Of a stretch of DNA of 64,000 nucleotides, positions 27,319 through 36,302 are shown in pieces; within the stretch, counting starts at the first letter, position 1, and each line of letters opens with the position of its first letter. Under the pieces are notes generated by a model. The model saw only the letters and a list, made by a program, of their open reading frames with translations, was not told the DNA's origin and searched no databases. The stretch is from Fulvivirga maritima (GTDB lineage Bacteria > Bacteroidota > Bacteroidia > Cytophagales > Cyclobacteriaceae). The position numbers were made by a program, and so were the translations under genes. The stretch covers positions 4,335,001 to 4,399,000 of the forward strand of contig NZ_CP089980.1 of the NCBI RefSeq assembly GCF_021389955.1, in the 5' to 3' direction.

Positions 27319-29109
27319 CTAGCATTTTTCAAGGGAATAGCTAGTCGTTTGAAAACCCATAAAGCTAAAAATTAGTTTATCCTTTGGAGTGTTGAGTTTT
27401 ATCTTGAATGAGCCATCGATTGAAGATACTGATCCTTGATTAGTACCTTCAATTACTATGTTGGTACCAGCTAGCGGTTTGCCTTCTCTGTTCATAACGG
27501 TGCCATATACAGTGAGGCCATCATGTTTAATGTCTAGTTTTATTTGGCTTTCTCCACTGTTAAACATTTCGTATAAGTTTATGCTTGATTGGTTATCATC
27601 ATTGTCATCCAAGGCGAAAGTGATTGGCAGAACCAACTTTTGTTTAACTTTTACACCTCGTTGCATGCCTGGCTTCCAGGTGATCTCCTCGCTTGTAGCG
27701 CTTATTGCTCTAATTGCTTCCTGGTCACAGCCGGCACCTATTCCTTTCACTACTTTAGGATTAGTAAGTGTTCCGTTTTCATCAATAACAAATTGAACGA
27801 ATACTTTTCCTTCTATACCAACAGTTCTGGCTTGTTGTGGATATTGAATGGTTTGAGCTATTTTCTGATATAGGTTGTCATAACCACCATCTGGCATAGC
27901 AGGGTCTTCTACAATTGTAAATACATCATCGTCTTGTCCATTGGCAGCATCAGCTATTTGTTCTAAAGGACCGTTTTGATTGACAATAACTCCGATCATG
28001 CCTCGGTCTTTATATACTTTAATATATGCAATAGTTTTGGGATCAAGGCTTTTTAGCTTGTTCATGGATTCATTATTCTCTGAGTCAGTTTCCATGTAGG
28101 TGAAGTTTGCATCAGGGTATTTCTCTTGAAGTTTGACAAGCTCCGGTTGGAGGTCTGCTGGTACTTCACTTTGGTGTGCCGTAGACATAGCATCTGTTAC
28201 CTCGTTTGCTACATCATCGTTACAACTAATATTAATAAATAGTATGGTAACAATAGGAATTAGGGCTAGCCATTTCCATGTTTTGAATTTAGTTACTGGG
28301 GTGTTCATCATTTTTATTCGATTTAAAGTGAATGATTTGTTAAAATGGTGTGCCAGCCCCAGGCTCATTTGGTTTAGAGTCATTTTAGCAAGTATATGAC
28401 TATAATATTCTTTAGATGTGTTTTTTATTATATGCTTATCGGCAAGGTATTCATGCGTGTTTTGTAACCTCACCTTAAAGATCCAGGCTACAGGATTAAT
28501 CCAGAAAATAATTTTGATTAGCTCAAAAAGCATGATGTCCCAGCTGTGCTTTTGCCTGATATGAACCAGTTCATGATCTATAACCTTTTGCTTTTCATCA
28601 TCACTCAACTTCACACTGTTGTCATAGAAGAGTAGTTTGAAAAAGGCAAAGGTGGGTAACTGTCCATCCGTAGGGATAAAAGTGAAATCCTCTTGTTTAA
28701 AAGCCTTTTTTATCTTACTAAGCCTCAGTATTTGCCATATCTGGAATGAAAAGACCGTAAGCAGAATAACACTTACTAATAAATAGAGTATAGAAAGAAT
28801 GTTCCACCAGTTATAGGAACTAAGGGTAGATAAGAAGGAGATATTGTCTCCATTGCCTATTACTATTAGTTCTGGTAGTACAAATGTGTTCTGAATGCTT
28901 TTTATCACACCAGAGCCACTGGTGCTCTGTTCAGTCATAAAGTTACCCAAATGGAGTAGAGGTAAAACTACTGCTAAAACGGCTGACCCAATGAGAAAAA
29001 ATCTTATAAAAATATGATGATTATCCTTCTTGAGACAGAAGAAGTAGAAGAGGCCAAATGCCAATAGGCATATGTTGGCTTCTGCAAAATAGCTAATTAT
29101 ACTATTCAT
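27319..29109 (-). CDS. BlaR1/MecR1-like M56 sensor fused to TonB and carboxypeptidase-regulatory-like domains
   Basis: 596 residues. The N-terminal part has four transmembrane helices with the M56 zinc-peptidase motif DHELVHIRQKHSWD near residue 178 and the later ALA/EYLADKH helix. After a final helix (WLALIPIVTILFINISC, near 285) the protein is extracytoplasmic: a TonB C-terminal domain about 400-500 (YPQQARTVGIEGKVFVQFVID) and a CarboxypepD_reg-like domain about 515-590 (VYGTVMNREGKPLAGTN). There is no penicillin-binding sensor domain, so the signal is probably not a beta-lactam. It overlaps the BlaI gene by eight bases. M56 proteases cleave the BlaI-type repressor when the outer domain senses its signal. 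Confidence 0.87.
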   Translation of the reverse strand: MNSIISYFAEANICLLAFGLFYFFCLKKDNHHIFIRFFLIGSAVLAVVLPLLHLGNFMTEQSTSGSGVIKSIQNTFVLPELIVIGNGDNISFLSTLSSYNWWNILSILYLLVSVILLTVFSFQIWQILRLSKIKKAFKQEDFTFIPTDGQLPTFAFFKLLFYDNSVKLSDDEKQKVIDHELVHIRQKHSWDIMLFELIKIIFWINPVAWIFKVRLQNTHEYLADKHIIKNTSKEYYSHILAKMTLNQMSLGLAHHFNKSFTLNRIKMMNTPVTKFKTWKWLALIPIVTILFINISCNDDVANEVTDAMSTAHQSEVPADLQPELVKLQEKYPDANFTYMETDSENNESMNKLKSLDPKTIAYIKVYKDRGMIGVIVNQNGPLEQIADAANGQDDDVFTIVEDPAMPDGGYDNLYQKIAQTIQYPQQARTVGIEGKVFVQFVIDENGTLTNPKVVKGIGAGCDQEAIRAISATSEEITWKPGMQRGVKVKQKLVLPITFALDDNDDNQSSINLYEMFNSGESQIKLDIKHDGLTVYGTVMNREGKPLAGTNIVIEGTNQGSVSSIDGSFKIKLNTPKDKLIFSFMGFQTTSYSLEKC

Positions 29110-29479
29110 CTTTTTCTTGTTTTAGGTCATGTTTTACGTGCTTCATAAGCTCATCCATGTCATTGATATCAAGATCATTTTCTTTAGCAAAAAAGGATAC
29201 CAACTTTTCAAATGAACCATTAAAATACCCTGAAAGAAAGTTATTAAAGTAAAATTTACTGTAGTTGCTTTTTTCAATAATAGGGTAGTATTCGTAGGTT
29301 TTACCGTAGGCTTTATGATGTACAAAACCTTTTTGTTCTAATATTCTGATTATGGTAGATACAGTATTATAGGCAGGTTTTGGGGCTGGCATTTTTTCTA
29401 TAATGTCCTTTACAAATGCTTTTTTTAGCTGCCATAAAATCTGCATCACCTGTTCTTCTGCTTTTGTTAGTTCTTTCAT
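29102..29479 (-). CDS. BlaI/MecI-family transcriptional repressor
   Basis: 125 residues. Winged-helix domain: LTKAEEQVMQILWQL, then KPAYNTVSTIIRILEQKGFV as recognition region, and a C-terminal helical dimerisation part with the protease-sensitive region. The family represses its own operon as a dimer and is inactivated by the partner M56 protease. Two operator-like palindromes overlap its own promoter at 29508-29552. It is co-transcribed with the M56-TonB gene. Confidence 0.92.
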   Translation of the reverse strand: MKELTKAEEQVMQILWQLKKAFVKDIIEKMPAPKPAYNTVSTIIRILEQKGFVHHKAYGKTYEYYPIIEKSNYSKFYFNNFLSGYFNGSFEKLVSFFAKENDLDINDMDELMKHVKHDLKQEKDE

Positions 29480-29507
29480 TTGTTTATATTATTCGCGAAT
29501 ATGAAAG

Positions 29508-29539
29508 CTAATATAAAACTAATTATTTAGTTTATCAAC
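29508..29539 (-). promoter_or_regulatory. Promoter of the BlaI/BlaR-like operon
   Basis: On the minus strand GTTG (29536-29539) is followed after 20 bases by TATATTAG (29508-29515), one mismatch from TAnnTTTG. The expected transcription start is about 20 bases before the blaI ATG. A perfect palindrome ATTCGCGAAT at 29491-29500 sits near the start point. Confidence 0.55.
29517..29532. promoter_or_regulatory. BlaI-type operator 1
   Basis: AACTA-N6-TAGTT (AACTAATTATTTAGTT) fills the spacer between the -33 and -7 elements. Same arms and spacing as operator 2. Confidence 0.6.
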
Positions 29540-29552
29540 TATAAATTTAGTT
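29537..29552. promoter_or_regulatory. BlaI-type operator 2
   Basis: AACTA-N6-TAGTT (AACTATAAATTTAGTT) covers the -33 element. Its centre is 20 bases from that of operator 1, two helical turns, so two repressor dimers would bind the same face. Confidence 0.6.
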
Positions 29553-29596
29553 AATATAGATATGAAATTTCTTCTAATATGATAACAGACTGTAAA

Positions 29597-30262
29597 TCAT
29601 TGGTATTGGGTGAAGCAGTAGGAGATGATGTTAGCACCCATTTTCAGTGCTTCCTGCCTTTTTTCTTCAGGATCGTTATAAATGGATTGGTCTTCCCAGC
29701 CGTTGCCCAAGTCACTTTCATAGCTATAGAAGCATACTAAGCGGCCTTTATAAATTAGGCCAAAACCCTGAGCGGGTTTACCATCATGCTCATGCACTTT
29801 AGGTAGACCATTTTGGAAATCATATTTTTGATGATAAATAGGGTGGTCGAAGGGCAGTTCTACAAATTCCAGTTCAGGAAACACCTTCTTCATTTCTAAC
29901 CTTATAAATTGATCGAGGCCGTAGTTATCATCAACGTGTAAAAAGCCACCTGCTTCCAGATACTTTCTTAGGTTTTGTGCTTCGTTATCGGTGAAAACCA
30001 CATTTCCATGCCCAGTCATATATAGGTAAGGGTAGAGGAAAATATCAGGACTACCTACTTCTACAAATTCATCTTCCGCGTATAAATTGGTGTTGAGGTT
30101 CTTGTTGCAAAAATCAATCAGGTTAGGTAAAGCGGTTTTGTTACCATACCAGTCGCCTCCTCCATTATATTTTAGTTTGGCTATTTTTATCTGATTCTGT
30201 CCGTGTAGTGTTCCTGATAAAATAACGAGTAACGCAAATGTGATGATCTTTTTCATAGGCAT
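29597..30262 (-). CDS. Secreted DUF4159 protein
   Basis: 221 residues. Signal peptide ends near TLHGQNQ. The body matches DUF4159: IAKLKYNGGGDWY, FLYPYLYMTGHGNV, then LRKYLEAGGFLHVDDNYGLDQFIR, and a C-terminal EKRQEALKMGANIISY. The fold resembles glutamine-amidotransferase-like ThuA-type domains. Function unknown. In other Bacteroidota DUF4159 is often near gliding or MoxR genes; no such neighbours are here. Confidence 0.8.
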   Translation of the reverse strand: MPMKKIITFALLVILSGTLHGQNQIKIAKLKYNGGGDWYGNKTALPNLIDFCNKNLNTNLYAEDEFVEVGSPDIFLYPYLYMTGHGNVVFTDNEAQNLRKYLEAGGFLHVDDNYGLDQFIRLEMKKVFPELEFVELPFDHPIYHQKYDFQNGLPKVHEHDGKPAQGFGLIYKGRLVCFYSYESDLGNGWEDQSIYNDPEEKRQEALKMGANIISYCFTQYQ

Positions 30263-30334
30263 ATCTTACTGTAAAATAAAATAATCTTTTGTAGACTCTA
30301 AAAGTTTTTGACGCTTTATTGAATATCAGTGCAG

Positions 30335-30365
30335 TTGGTCAAAACCAAACAAACCGATAATTTTG
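30335..30365 (+). promoter_or_regulatory. Bacteroidota-type promoter for the marR gene
   Basis: TTG at 30335-30337, 20 bases, then TAATTTTG at 30358-30365, an exact TAnnTTTG. The transcript would start roughly 10 bases before the TTG start codon at 30382, a very short leader. Confidence 0.6.
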
Positions 30366-30381
30366 AAGTAAAATAACAGTT

Positions 30382-30867
30382 TTGGATTCTACCAGTGTCA
30401 TAATAAATATAAGGAAACTAGTTCGCCATGTTAATCTGGAATCGAAAAGGATACAGAAAAATTATGGTATAAGTATGCCTCAGTTGCTCACTCTAAAGTA
30501 TTTACAGCGGCAGGAGGGATGTAAGGCTACCCATGGGCAGATATCAAAGTATCTTAATTTAAACAATAGCACTGTCACAGGTATAGTCAACCGGCTTACC
30601 CTGAAAGGACTTTTAAGTAAAGAGCAGGATGTTAAAGATAAGAGAATAGTATATGCACTGCTTACCGAGCAAGGTAAAATGACACTAAGTGGTACTCCGC
30701 AGCTTATGCATGATGAGTTAACGGCTAAACTTTCTAATCTTACTCCCAAGAAGTTGCAACAGATAGAACAGGCCTTTCAATTGGTTATTGAAGTGATAGG
30801 AATTCAGGATATTGAGCCAAATCCGTTGTATGGAACCGATGATGTAGAGCCCATAACAGATAAATAG
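30382..30867 (+). CDS. MarR-family transcriptional regulator
   Basis: 161 residues. Winged-helix MarR fold: GISMPQLLTLKYL, HGQISKYLNLNNSTVTGIVNRL as recognition helix, wing LSKEQDVKDKRIVYALLTEQG, and terminal dimerisation helices. The TTG at 30382 is taken as start since the whole N-terminal helix is family-like and no ATG occurs upstream. It precedes the SSS-GNAT-M20-racemase genes by 106 bases on the same strand and may regulate them. Confidence 0.85.
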   Translation: MDSTSVIINIRKLVRHVNLESKRIQKNYGISMPQLLTLKYLQRQEGCKATHGQISKYLNLNNSTVTGIVNRLTLKGLLSKEQDVKDKRIVYALLTEQGKMTLSGTPQLMHDELTAKLSNLTPKKLQQIEQAFQLVIEVIGIQDIEPNPLYGTDDVEPITDK

Positions 30868-30973
30868 CATAGATTTCATGGTATAATCCTTATTGAATGC
30901 CTAAAAAATGGCATTTATCATCTCATATCCATACTTTTGCAGCCAATTAGTTTCTGTAGAAAATAATTTCCAT

Positions 30974-32407
30974 ATGCACGCAATTGATCTGGTGATTTTT
31001 GCCGTATACATGCTACTGATGTTAGGTGTAGGCTTTTTCTTCCTAAAGAAAAATAAAAACACAGATGATTATTACGTAGGAGGAAGAACCATGAGCCCTT
31101 GGCACGTAGGACTTTCAGTAGTGGCTACTGATGTGGGCGGAGGCTTTTCTATTGGTTTAGGAGGCCTGGGTTTTACTATGGGGATTTCCGGCTCATGGAT
31201 GCTATTTACAGGACTCATAGGAGCATGGCTGGCTGCCGTGGTGCTTATACCTAAAGTGAGCAAGCTGTCGCAGGATTTAAATCTGCTAACCTTTCCTCAA
31301 ATTTTCGGACATCATTATAATAAGCATGTGGCCTTGCTGGCTGGTATAATTTCAGCGATTGGTTATTTAGGCTTCACTAGTTCTCAAATATTAGCTGGAG
31401 CTAAGTTGGCTTCAGCCTCATTTGTAGAGCTAGATATGAATATGGCTCTTATAATAATGGGGGTTATAGCTATAGTATATACCGTAATGGGCGGTATGAA
31501 AGCTGTTATTTATACAGATACCATTCAGTGGATAATACTTATGTCTGGGCTGGTGTTTATTGGCTTGCCTTTAGGCTATACGGCTATTGGTGGCTATGGT
31601 GCCATAGAACAGACGCTTTCGGCTGATTACCTTTCTATGACTAACCTAAGTTGGCAAACTTTTGTGAATTGGGGAATAACCATAATACCTATCTGGTTTG
31701 TAGGTATGACCTTATATCAGAGAATTTATAGTTGTAAAAGCGAAAAGGATGCTAAAAAGGCCTGGTTTATTGCTGGTTTATTCGAGTGGCCCATTATGGC
31801 TTTTATGGGAGTGCTATTAGGTCTTTTCGCTCGTGTGGGTGCAGAACAAGGTATGTTTGAACACTTAGGCTATGAAACTGTTGCTTCTTTAGATGCAGAA
31901 ATGGGATTACCGCTATTACTAAGAACGGTGCTACCTGTAGGACTTATGGGGTTAATGATGTCGGCTTACTTTTCAGCAATCATGTCTACGGCAGACAGCT
32001 GCCTAATGGCCGCATCAGGTAATTTGCTTACTGATGTTTTTGGCAAATACTTCCATGTAAACAAAAGTGATAAGAGCATATTAAGAACCTCTCAGGTACT
32101 TACTCTGGTAGTAGGAGTAGCAGCACTTATTTTGGCAACCTATATGAAAAATGTATTGGAACTTATGTTATATTCCTATGCGTTTATGGTTTCAGGCTTA
32201 TTTGTGCCGATTCTGGTAGCATTGTTTATAAAAAATAGTAGCTCATTAGCTGCATTTTCGGCTATGCTAACCGGAGGAGTGGTCACCTTGGTTTTAATTC
32301 TTACGTCTACCGAATTACCATTTGACCTTGATGCCAATATCTATGGAATAGCAGCCTCTGCTTTAGTGTTTTTTACAGTAAACACAGTGAGAAAAAACAG
32401 AAGGTAG
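30974..32407 (+). CDS. Sodium:solute symporter (SSS family)
   Basis: About 477 residues from the ATG at 30974 (MHAIDLVIFAVYMLLMLGVG); an earlier in-frame ATG at 30908 would add 22 residues unlike the family. 13 predicted helices. The N-terminal motif DDYYVGGRTMSPWHVGLSVVAT and the MSAYFSAIMSTADSCLMAASG signature identify the SSS family. SSS proteins couple sodium to uptake of amino acids, peptides, sugars or organic acids. Context with an M20 amidohydrolase and racemases suggests an amino acid or N-acyl amino acid substrate (inference). Confidence 0.88.
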   Translation: MHAIDLVIFAVYMLLMLGVGFFFLKKNKNTDDYYVGGRTMSPWHVGLSVVATDVGGGFSIGLGGLGFTMGISGSWMLFTGLIGAWLAAVVLIPKVSKLSQDLNLLTFPQIFGHHYNKHVALLAGIISAIGYLGFTSSQILAGAKLASASFVELDMNMALIIMGVIAIVYTVMGGMKAVIYTDTIQWIILMSGLVFIGLPLGYTAIGGYGAIEQTLSADYLSMTNLSWQTFVNWGITIIPIWFVGMTLYQRIYSCKSEKDAKKAWFIAGLFEWPIMAFMGVLLGLFARVGAEQGMFEHLGYETVASLDAEMGLPLLLRTVLPVGLMGLMMSAYFSAIMSTADSCLMAASGNLLTDVFGKYFHVNKSDKSILRTSQVLTLVVGVAALILATYMKNVLELMLYSYAFMVSGLFVPILVALFIKNSSSLAAFSAMLTGGVVTLVLILTSTELPFDLDANIYGIAASALVFFTVNTVRKNRR

Positions 32408-32422
32408 AATTAAATTAAACTA

Positions 32423-32905
32423 ATGAATAAAGTACAAGTTAATATAAATAAAGACACACAATATATGATTCAGTATAATATCCTCAGACCTGCCAACACT
32501 GTAGGGCTCATTCAACGAGAAGAGGTGGCTAATTTTTTGTTTAAGCATTTGGATCAGTATGGGGATCCGAAAGAAGATATTTCAAAAGCAATTGATTACG
32601 CTTTGAATACAGGCGTTACCCCCGGCGGGTTTGTAGTTACTGCCCGTAAAGATGGTAAAGTAATAGGTGCCGTGGTAGTAAACAGAACCGGCATGAAAGG
32701 ATATATACCAGAAAATATATTGGTTTATATAGCTATGGATCGTGATTATAGAGGACAAGGCATTGGTAAAGAATTAATGAATAAAGCCATTGCTCATGCA
32801 GAAGGAGCCATAGCACTGCATGTGGAGCCTGATAATCCTGCCAAAATTTTATACGAGAAACTTGGTTTTACTAATAAGTATTTAGAAATGAGGCTTCAAA
32901 AGTAA
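32423..32905 (+). CDS. GNAT-family N-acetyltransferase
   Basis: 160 residues. Acetyl-CoA motif A is YRGQGIGKELMNKAI, preceded by the strand LVYIAMDRD; motif B ends in LYEKLGFTNKYLEM. The substrate is not readable. An internal ATG at 32465 is an alternative start. It sits between the symporter and the M20 amidohydrolase, so it may acetylate an amino acid of the same pathway. Confidence 0.83.
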   Translation: MNKVQVNINKDTQYMIQYNILRPANTVGLIQREEVANFLFKHLDQYGDPKEDISKAIDYALNTGVTPGGFVVTARKDGKVIGAVVVNRTGMKGYIPENILVYIAMDRDYRGQGIGKELMNKAIAHAEGAIALHVEPDNPAKILYEKLGFTNKYLEMRLQK

Positions 32906-32921
32906 GCCTGTATATTATAAA

Positions 32922-34082
32922 ATGGTTTTAACAGATTCATTCCTGCAAGAACTGCAGCAGTTGAGGTATGAACTTCATCAACACCCTGAAGTTTCTGGAG
33001 AGGAGCAGCATACAGCAGAAAGAATAACCGCTTTCATAAAAAACTATAGTCCTGATGAAGTTATTGATCAAATTGGAGGATATGGTTTAGCATTTATTTA
33101 TAACGGCACTGCTCCAGGGCCTACGCTTACCTTTAGGGCTGAGTTAGATGCATTGCCTATTCATGAAATTAATAAGGTGCCCCATCGCTCTTTATATGAA
33201 AATAAAGGGCACAAGTGCGGGCATGATGGTCATATGATTATGGTCGCGGCCTTAGCCAAGCTACTTCATGACAAACGGCCTGCTAATGGTAGAGTAGTGC
33301 TACTTTTTCAGCCGGCAGAGGAAACGGGACAAGGAGCTCAATGGATGCTTAATGATGCTAAGTATAAGCAGATAGAACCTGATTTTATATTTGCATTACA
33401 TAACCTGCCAGGGTATCCTAAAAATCAGATTATACTAAAAGAAGGTACTTTTGCCGCAGCTTCAAAAGGGTTAATTATTGAGCTGATTGGTAAAACCTCG
33501 CATGCGGCTGAGCCTCATAATGGTAATAGCCCCTTGAGAGCTATGTCTGAGTTACAGTTGTATTTGAATGAACTTACCTCTCATACGGAAAATTTACAGA
33601 ATTTCTGTTTAGCTACCGTGGTGCATTCTCGTTTAGGAGAGCGGGCTTTTGGCACTACGCCTGGTAAAGCGGTAGTTATGACTACCATTAGAGCGTATGA
33701 AGATAGCGATTTAGCTAAAATGGAAGCTGCTGCTGTGGCTTTTGCTAATAGATTAGGTGAGAAATATGGGCTGAAAGTAGAGGTTTCTGATACAGAAAGC
33801 TTTAGTTCTACCCTTAATGATCCTAAAGCTGTAGATATGATTACAGAGGCAGCATCTCTTGTAAGTAATGATATTATTGGTAAAGATAAACCTTTCCGAT
33901 GGAGTGAAGATTTTGGCCTCTTTACCCAATCATGTAAGGGAGCTTTGTTCGGTTTAGGAGCTGGTGCTGATACCCCCGATTTGCATAACCCTGACTATGA
34001 TTTTCCCGATGATATAACTGCTACTGGTGTCACCGTTTTTTATAACATTATTAATAACCTTTTAAATAAGGCCGATGCATGA
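32922..34082 (+). CDS. M20-family amidohydrolase (N-acyl amino acid hydrolase type)
   Basis: 386 residues, no signal peptide. M20D hallmarks: ELHQHPEVSGEE near 18-30, the metal site CGHDGHM near 106, EETGQGAQWM near 140 with the catalytic Glu pair, LHNLPGYP near 165, and a dimerisation domain with HAAEPHNG near 199. Family members (HipO, amidohydrolase AbgB-like) remove acyl groups from amino acids. The start of the alanine racemase-like gene overlaps its end by eight bases, showing tight coupling. Confidence 0.88.
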   Translation: MVLTDSFLQELQQLRYELHQHPEVSGEEQHTAERITAFIKNYSPDEVIDQIGGYGLAFIYNGTAPGPTLTFRAELDALPIHEINKVPHRSLYENKGHKCGHDGHMIMVAALAKLLHDKRPANGRVVLLFQPAEETGQGAQWMLNDAKYKQIEPDFIFALHNLPGYPKNQIILKEGTFAAASKGLIIELIGKTSHAAEPHNGNSPLRAMSELQLYLNELTSHTENLQNFCLATVVHSRLGERAFGTTPGKAVVMTTIRAYEDSDLAKMEAAAVAFANRLGEKYGLKVEVSDTESFSSTLNDPKAVDMITEAASLVSNDIIGKDKPFRWSEDFGLFTQSCKGALFGLGAGADTPDLHNPDYDFPDDITATGVTVFYNIINNLLNKADA

Positions 34083-35229
34083 TACTTCATTGATCATGTT
34101 GGATTATGACGCATTGTCTGCCAATATTGATTTTATTAAAAGCCGCCTCAAGCCTGGGGTAAGGCTATCATCTGTAGTGAAAGGAAATGCCTATGGACAT
34201 GGCATAAAACAAATGATTCCCTTGCTACAAAAATGTGGTGTAGACCATTTTTCTGTTTTTAGTGCTACTGAAGCTCGGGCAGTTTATGAAATAACAGGTT
34301 CTGAATGTACCATTATGATCATGGGCCATATCCATGATGATGATATAGAGTGGGCCATAAAAAATCAAATAGAGTTTTTTGTTTTTGATCAGGAGCGAGG
34401 AGCTATAGCTATTGAAGTGGCTAAAAAAATAAAACAAAAGGCGCGCATTCATGTTGAATTGGAGACAGGGTTCAATCGTACAGGTTTTAATAAAAAGGAT
34501 CTGTTAAAGTTTATTGAGCTGGTAAAAGCCAATAAAGAACATTTGCAAATAAGTGGTGTATGTACTCATTATGCAGGTGCTGAAAGTGTAGCTAACTTTG
34601 TAAGAGTAAAAAAACAAATAAATAAATACAATAAACTTTGTAAATTACTCATAGAAAATGGAATTGACACAGGCATAAGACATACAGCCTGTTCTGCGGC
34701 CGCCATGGCGTATCCCAAGACTCAAATGGATATGGTACGTATAGGAATCTTACAATATGGATTTTGGCCCAGCAAAGAAATATTGATAGACTATTTAAGT
34801 CAATCAAAAGATGCTACCAAGCATGATCCTTTAACCAGGGTGATTACCTGGAGTAGTAGTCTAATGAGTTTGAAAAAAGTAAAAACGGGAGATTTTATTG
34901 GTTACGGAACCAGCTTTTTGGCTCATCATGACATGCGAGTAGGTATAGTACCTGTAGGGTACTCTCATGGCTATGGAAGAGCTTTGAGTAATCAGGGTAG
35001 AGTATTAGTGAATGGAAACAGGGTAGGAGTAGTAGGAATGGTAAATATGAATATGATGATGATTGATATAACCGGAATACCTGATGTTGAGAGAGGAACT
35101 CCTGTGATTTTAATTGGAGAACAAGATAATGTTGATATATCCGTGGCTTCGTTTGGTGAAATGAGTAACCAATTGAATTATGAGCTACTTACCCGCTTGC
35201 CGTTGGATATACCACGAATAATAAAATAA
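34075..35229 (+). CDS. Alanine racemase-family PLP enzyme (Alr type)
   Basis: 384 residues with the Alr fold. PLP lysine K36 lies in SVVKGNAYGHG; the second catalytic residue Y277 is in FIGYGTSF, and the C-terminal beta domain contains GMVNMNMMMIDIT. Expected reaction: L- to D-amino acid interconversion, alanine by family default. It is the first of two adjacent fold-III racemases. The peptidoglycan alanine racemase of Bacteroidota is often fused to MurF, so this copy is probably catabolic (inference). It overlaps the M20 gene by eight bases. Confidence 0.87.
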   Translation: MHDTSLIMLDYDALSANIDFIKSRLKPGVRLSSVVKGNAYGHGIKQMIPLLQKCGVDHFSVFSATEARAVYEITGSECTIMIMGHIHDDDIEWAIKNQIEFFVFDQERGAIAIEVAKKIKQKARIHVELETGFNRTGFNKKDLLKFIELVKANKEHLQISGVCTHYAGAESVANFVRVKKQINKYNKLCKLLIENGIDTGIRHTACSAAAMAYPKTQMDMVRIGILQYGFWPSKEILIDYLSQSKDATKHDPLTRVITWSSSLMSLKKVKTGDFIGYGTSFLAHHDMRVGIVPVGYSHGYGRALSNQGRVLVNGNRVGVVGMVNMNMMMIDITGIPDVERGTPVILIGEQDNVDISVASFGEMSNQLNYELLTRLPLDIPRIIK

Positions 35230-35231
35230 CA

Positions 35232-36302
35232 ATGGCTTTTTTAGAATTATATAAAGACCGACTAAAACATAACTACAGCTATTTAGAGAAGCTTTTTAAG
35301 GAAAGACATATCGAATGGGGAGTAGTTACTAAGTTATTATGTGGAAATGAAGATTACATAAGAGAGGTGATCAATTTGGGTGCGAAAGAAATCCATGACT
35401 CTCGTATTAGTAATCTTGAGGTGGTTAAAAAGATAGACCCTACTGTGCAAACGGTGTATATTAAACCTCCGGCTAAAAGAAGCATCTCACATGTAGTGAA
35501 ATATGCTGATGTAAGCTTTAACTCTAGTTTTACCACTATTAAGCTACTTTCAGAAGAAGCGGCAAGGCAAAACAAAATGCATAAGATCATTATCATGATA
35601 GAAATGGGTGATCTGAGAGAAGGCGTTTTAGGCGAAAACGTGATAGAGTTTTATGCTAAAGTTTTCGAGCTTCCTAATATTAATATTACTGGTATTGGCA
35701 CCAATCTTAATTGCTTGCATGGCGTGATGCCTTCTCAAGATAAATTAATTCAGCTGAGCCTTTATAAGCAGCTGATTGAGGCTAAATTTAATAGAGATAT
35801 ACCATGGGTATCTGGAGGTACGTCAGTTACTATTCCGCTGTTGCTTAAAGAAATGAGGCCTATGGGAATCAATCATTTCAGGGTAGGTGAGATTTTATAC
35901 TTCGGTCTTAACCTTTTTACTATGAAAACAGTAGAAGGGATGAAAGATGATGTATTTAAACTCTATGCAGAGATAATAGAGCTTTATGAGAAACCAAAAG
36001 TGCCGATAGGAGAATTGGCAGAGAATCCATCTGGAGAGTTGATGCAAATTAATGAGGAAGACTATGGAAAAACATCTTACAGGGCTATTATAGATATTGG
36101 TCTTTTAGATATTTCACCTGAGTATCTTATTCCCGATGACCCCAAATTAGAAGTCACCGGTGCAAGTAGTGATATGTTGGTTATTGATCTTGGGCAAACT
36201 ACCGGAAATTATCAGGTAGGTGACTTGCTTTCATTCAAACTTCGCTATATGGGCGCTTTAAGTATTCTTAATTCTGATTATATCGACAAAAAGATTATTT
36301 AG
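35232..36302 (+). CDS. Ornithine racemase-like / alanine racemase-family PLP enzyme
   Basis: 356 residues of the COG3457 group (YhfX/ornithine racemase type). PLP lysine K34 sits in WGVVTKLLCGN; the strand IIIMIEMGDLREGVL and the phosphate-binding region VSGGTSVTIPLL follow; HFRVGEILYFG is near 220. It starts two bases after the Alr-type gene stop and shares little sequence with it. Substrates of the group include ornithine and other D-amino acids. Its 3' end overlaps the convergent FNT gene by eight bases. Confidence 0.83.
   Translation: MAFLELYKDRLKHNYSYLEKLFKERHIEWGVVTKLLCGNEDYIREVINLGAKEIHDSRISNLEVVKKIDPTVQTVYIKPPAKRSISHVVKYADVSFNSSFTTIKLLSEEAARQNKMHKIIIMIEMGDLREGVLGENVIEFYAKVFELPNINITGIGTNLNCLHGVMPSQDKLIQLSLYKQLIEAKFNRDIPWVSGGTSVTIPLLLKEMRPMGINHFRVGEILYFGLNLFTMKTVEGMKDDVFKLYAEIIELYEKPKVPIGELAENPSGELMQINEEDYGKTSYRAIIDIGLLDISPEYLIPDDPKLEVTGASSDMLVIDLGQTTGNYQVGDLLSFKLRYMGALSILNSDYIDKKII

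Noticed and set aside
27458-27796. 112-residue plus-strand frame opposite the BlaR-like gene
   Set aside because: Lies entirely inside a well supported gene on the other strand and shows no domain.
32922-36302. M20 and two racemases as a cell-wall precursor operon
   Set aside because: No mur or ddl gene is present, and the co-directional symporter, GNAT and MarR genes point to catabolism.
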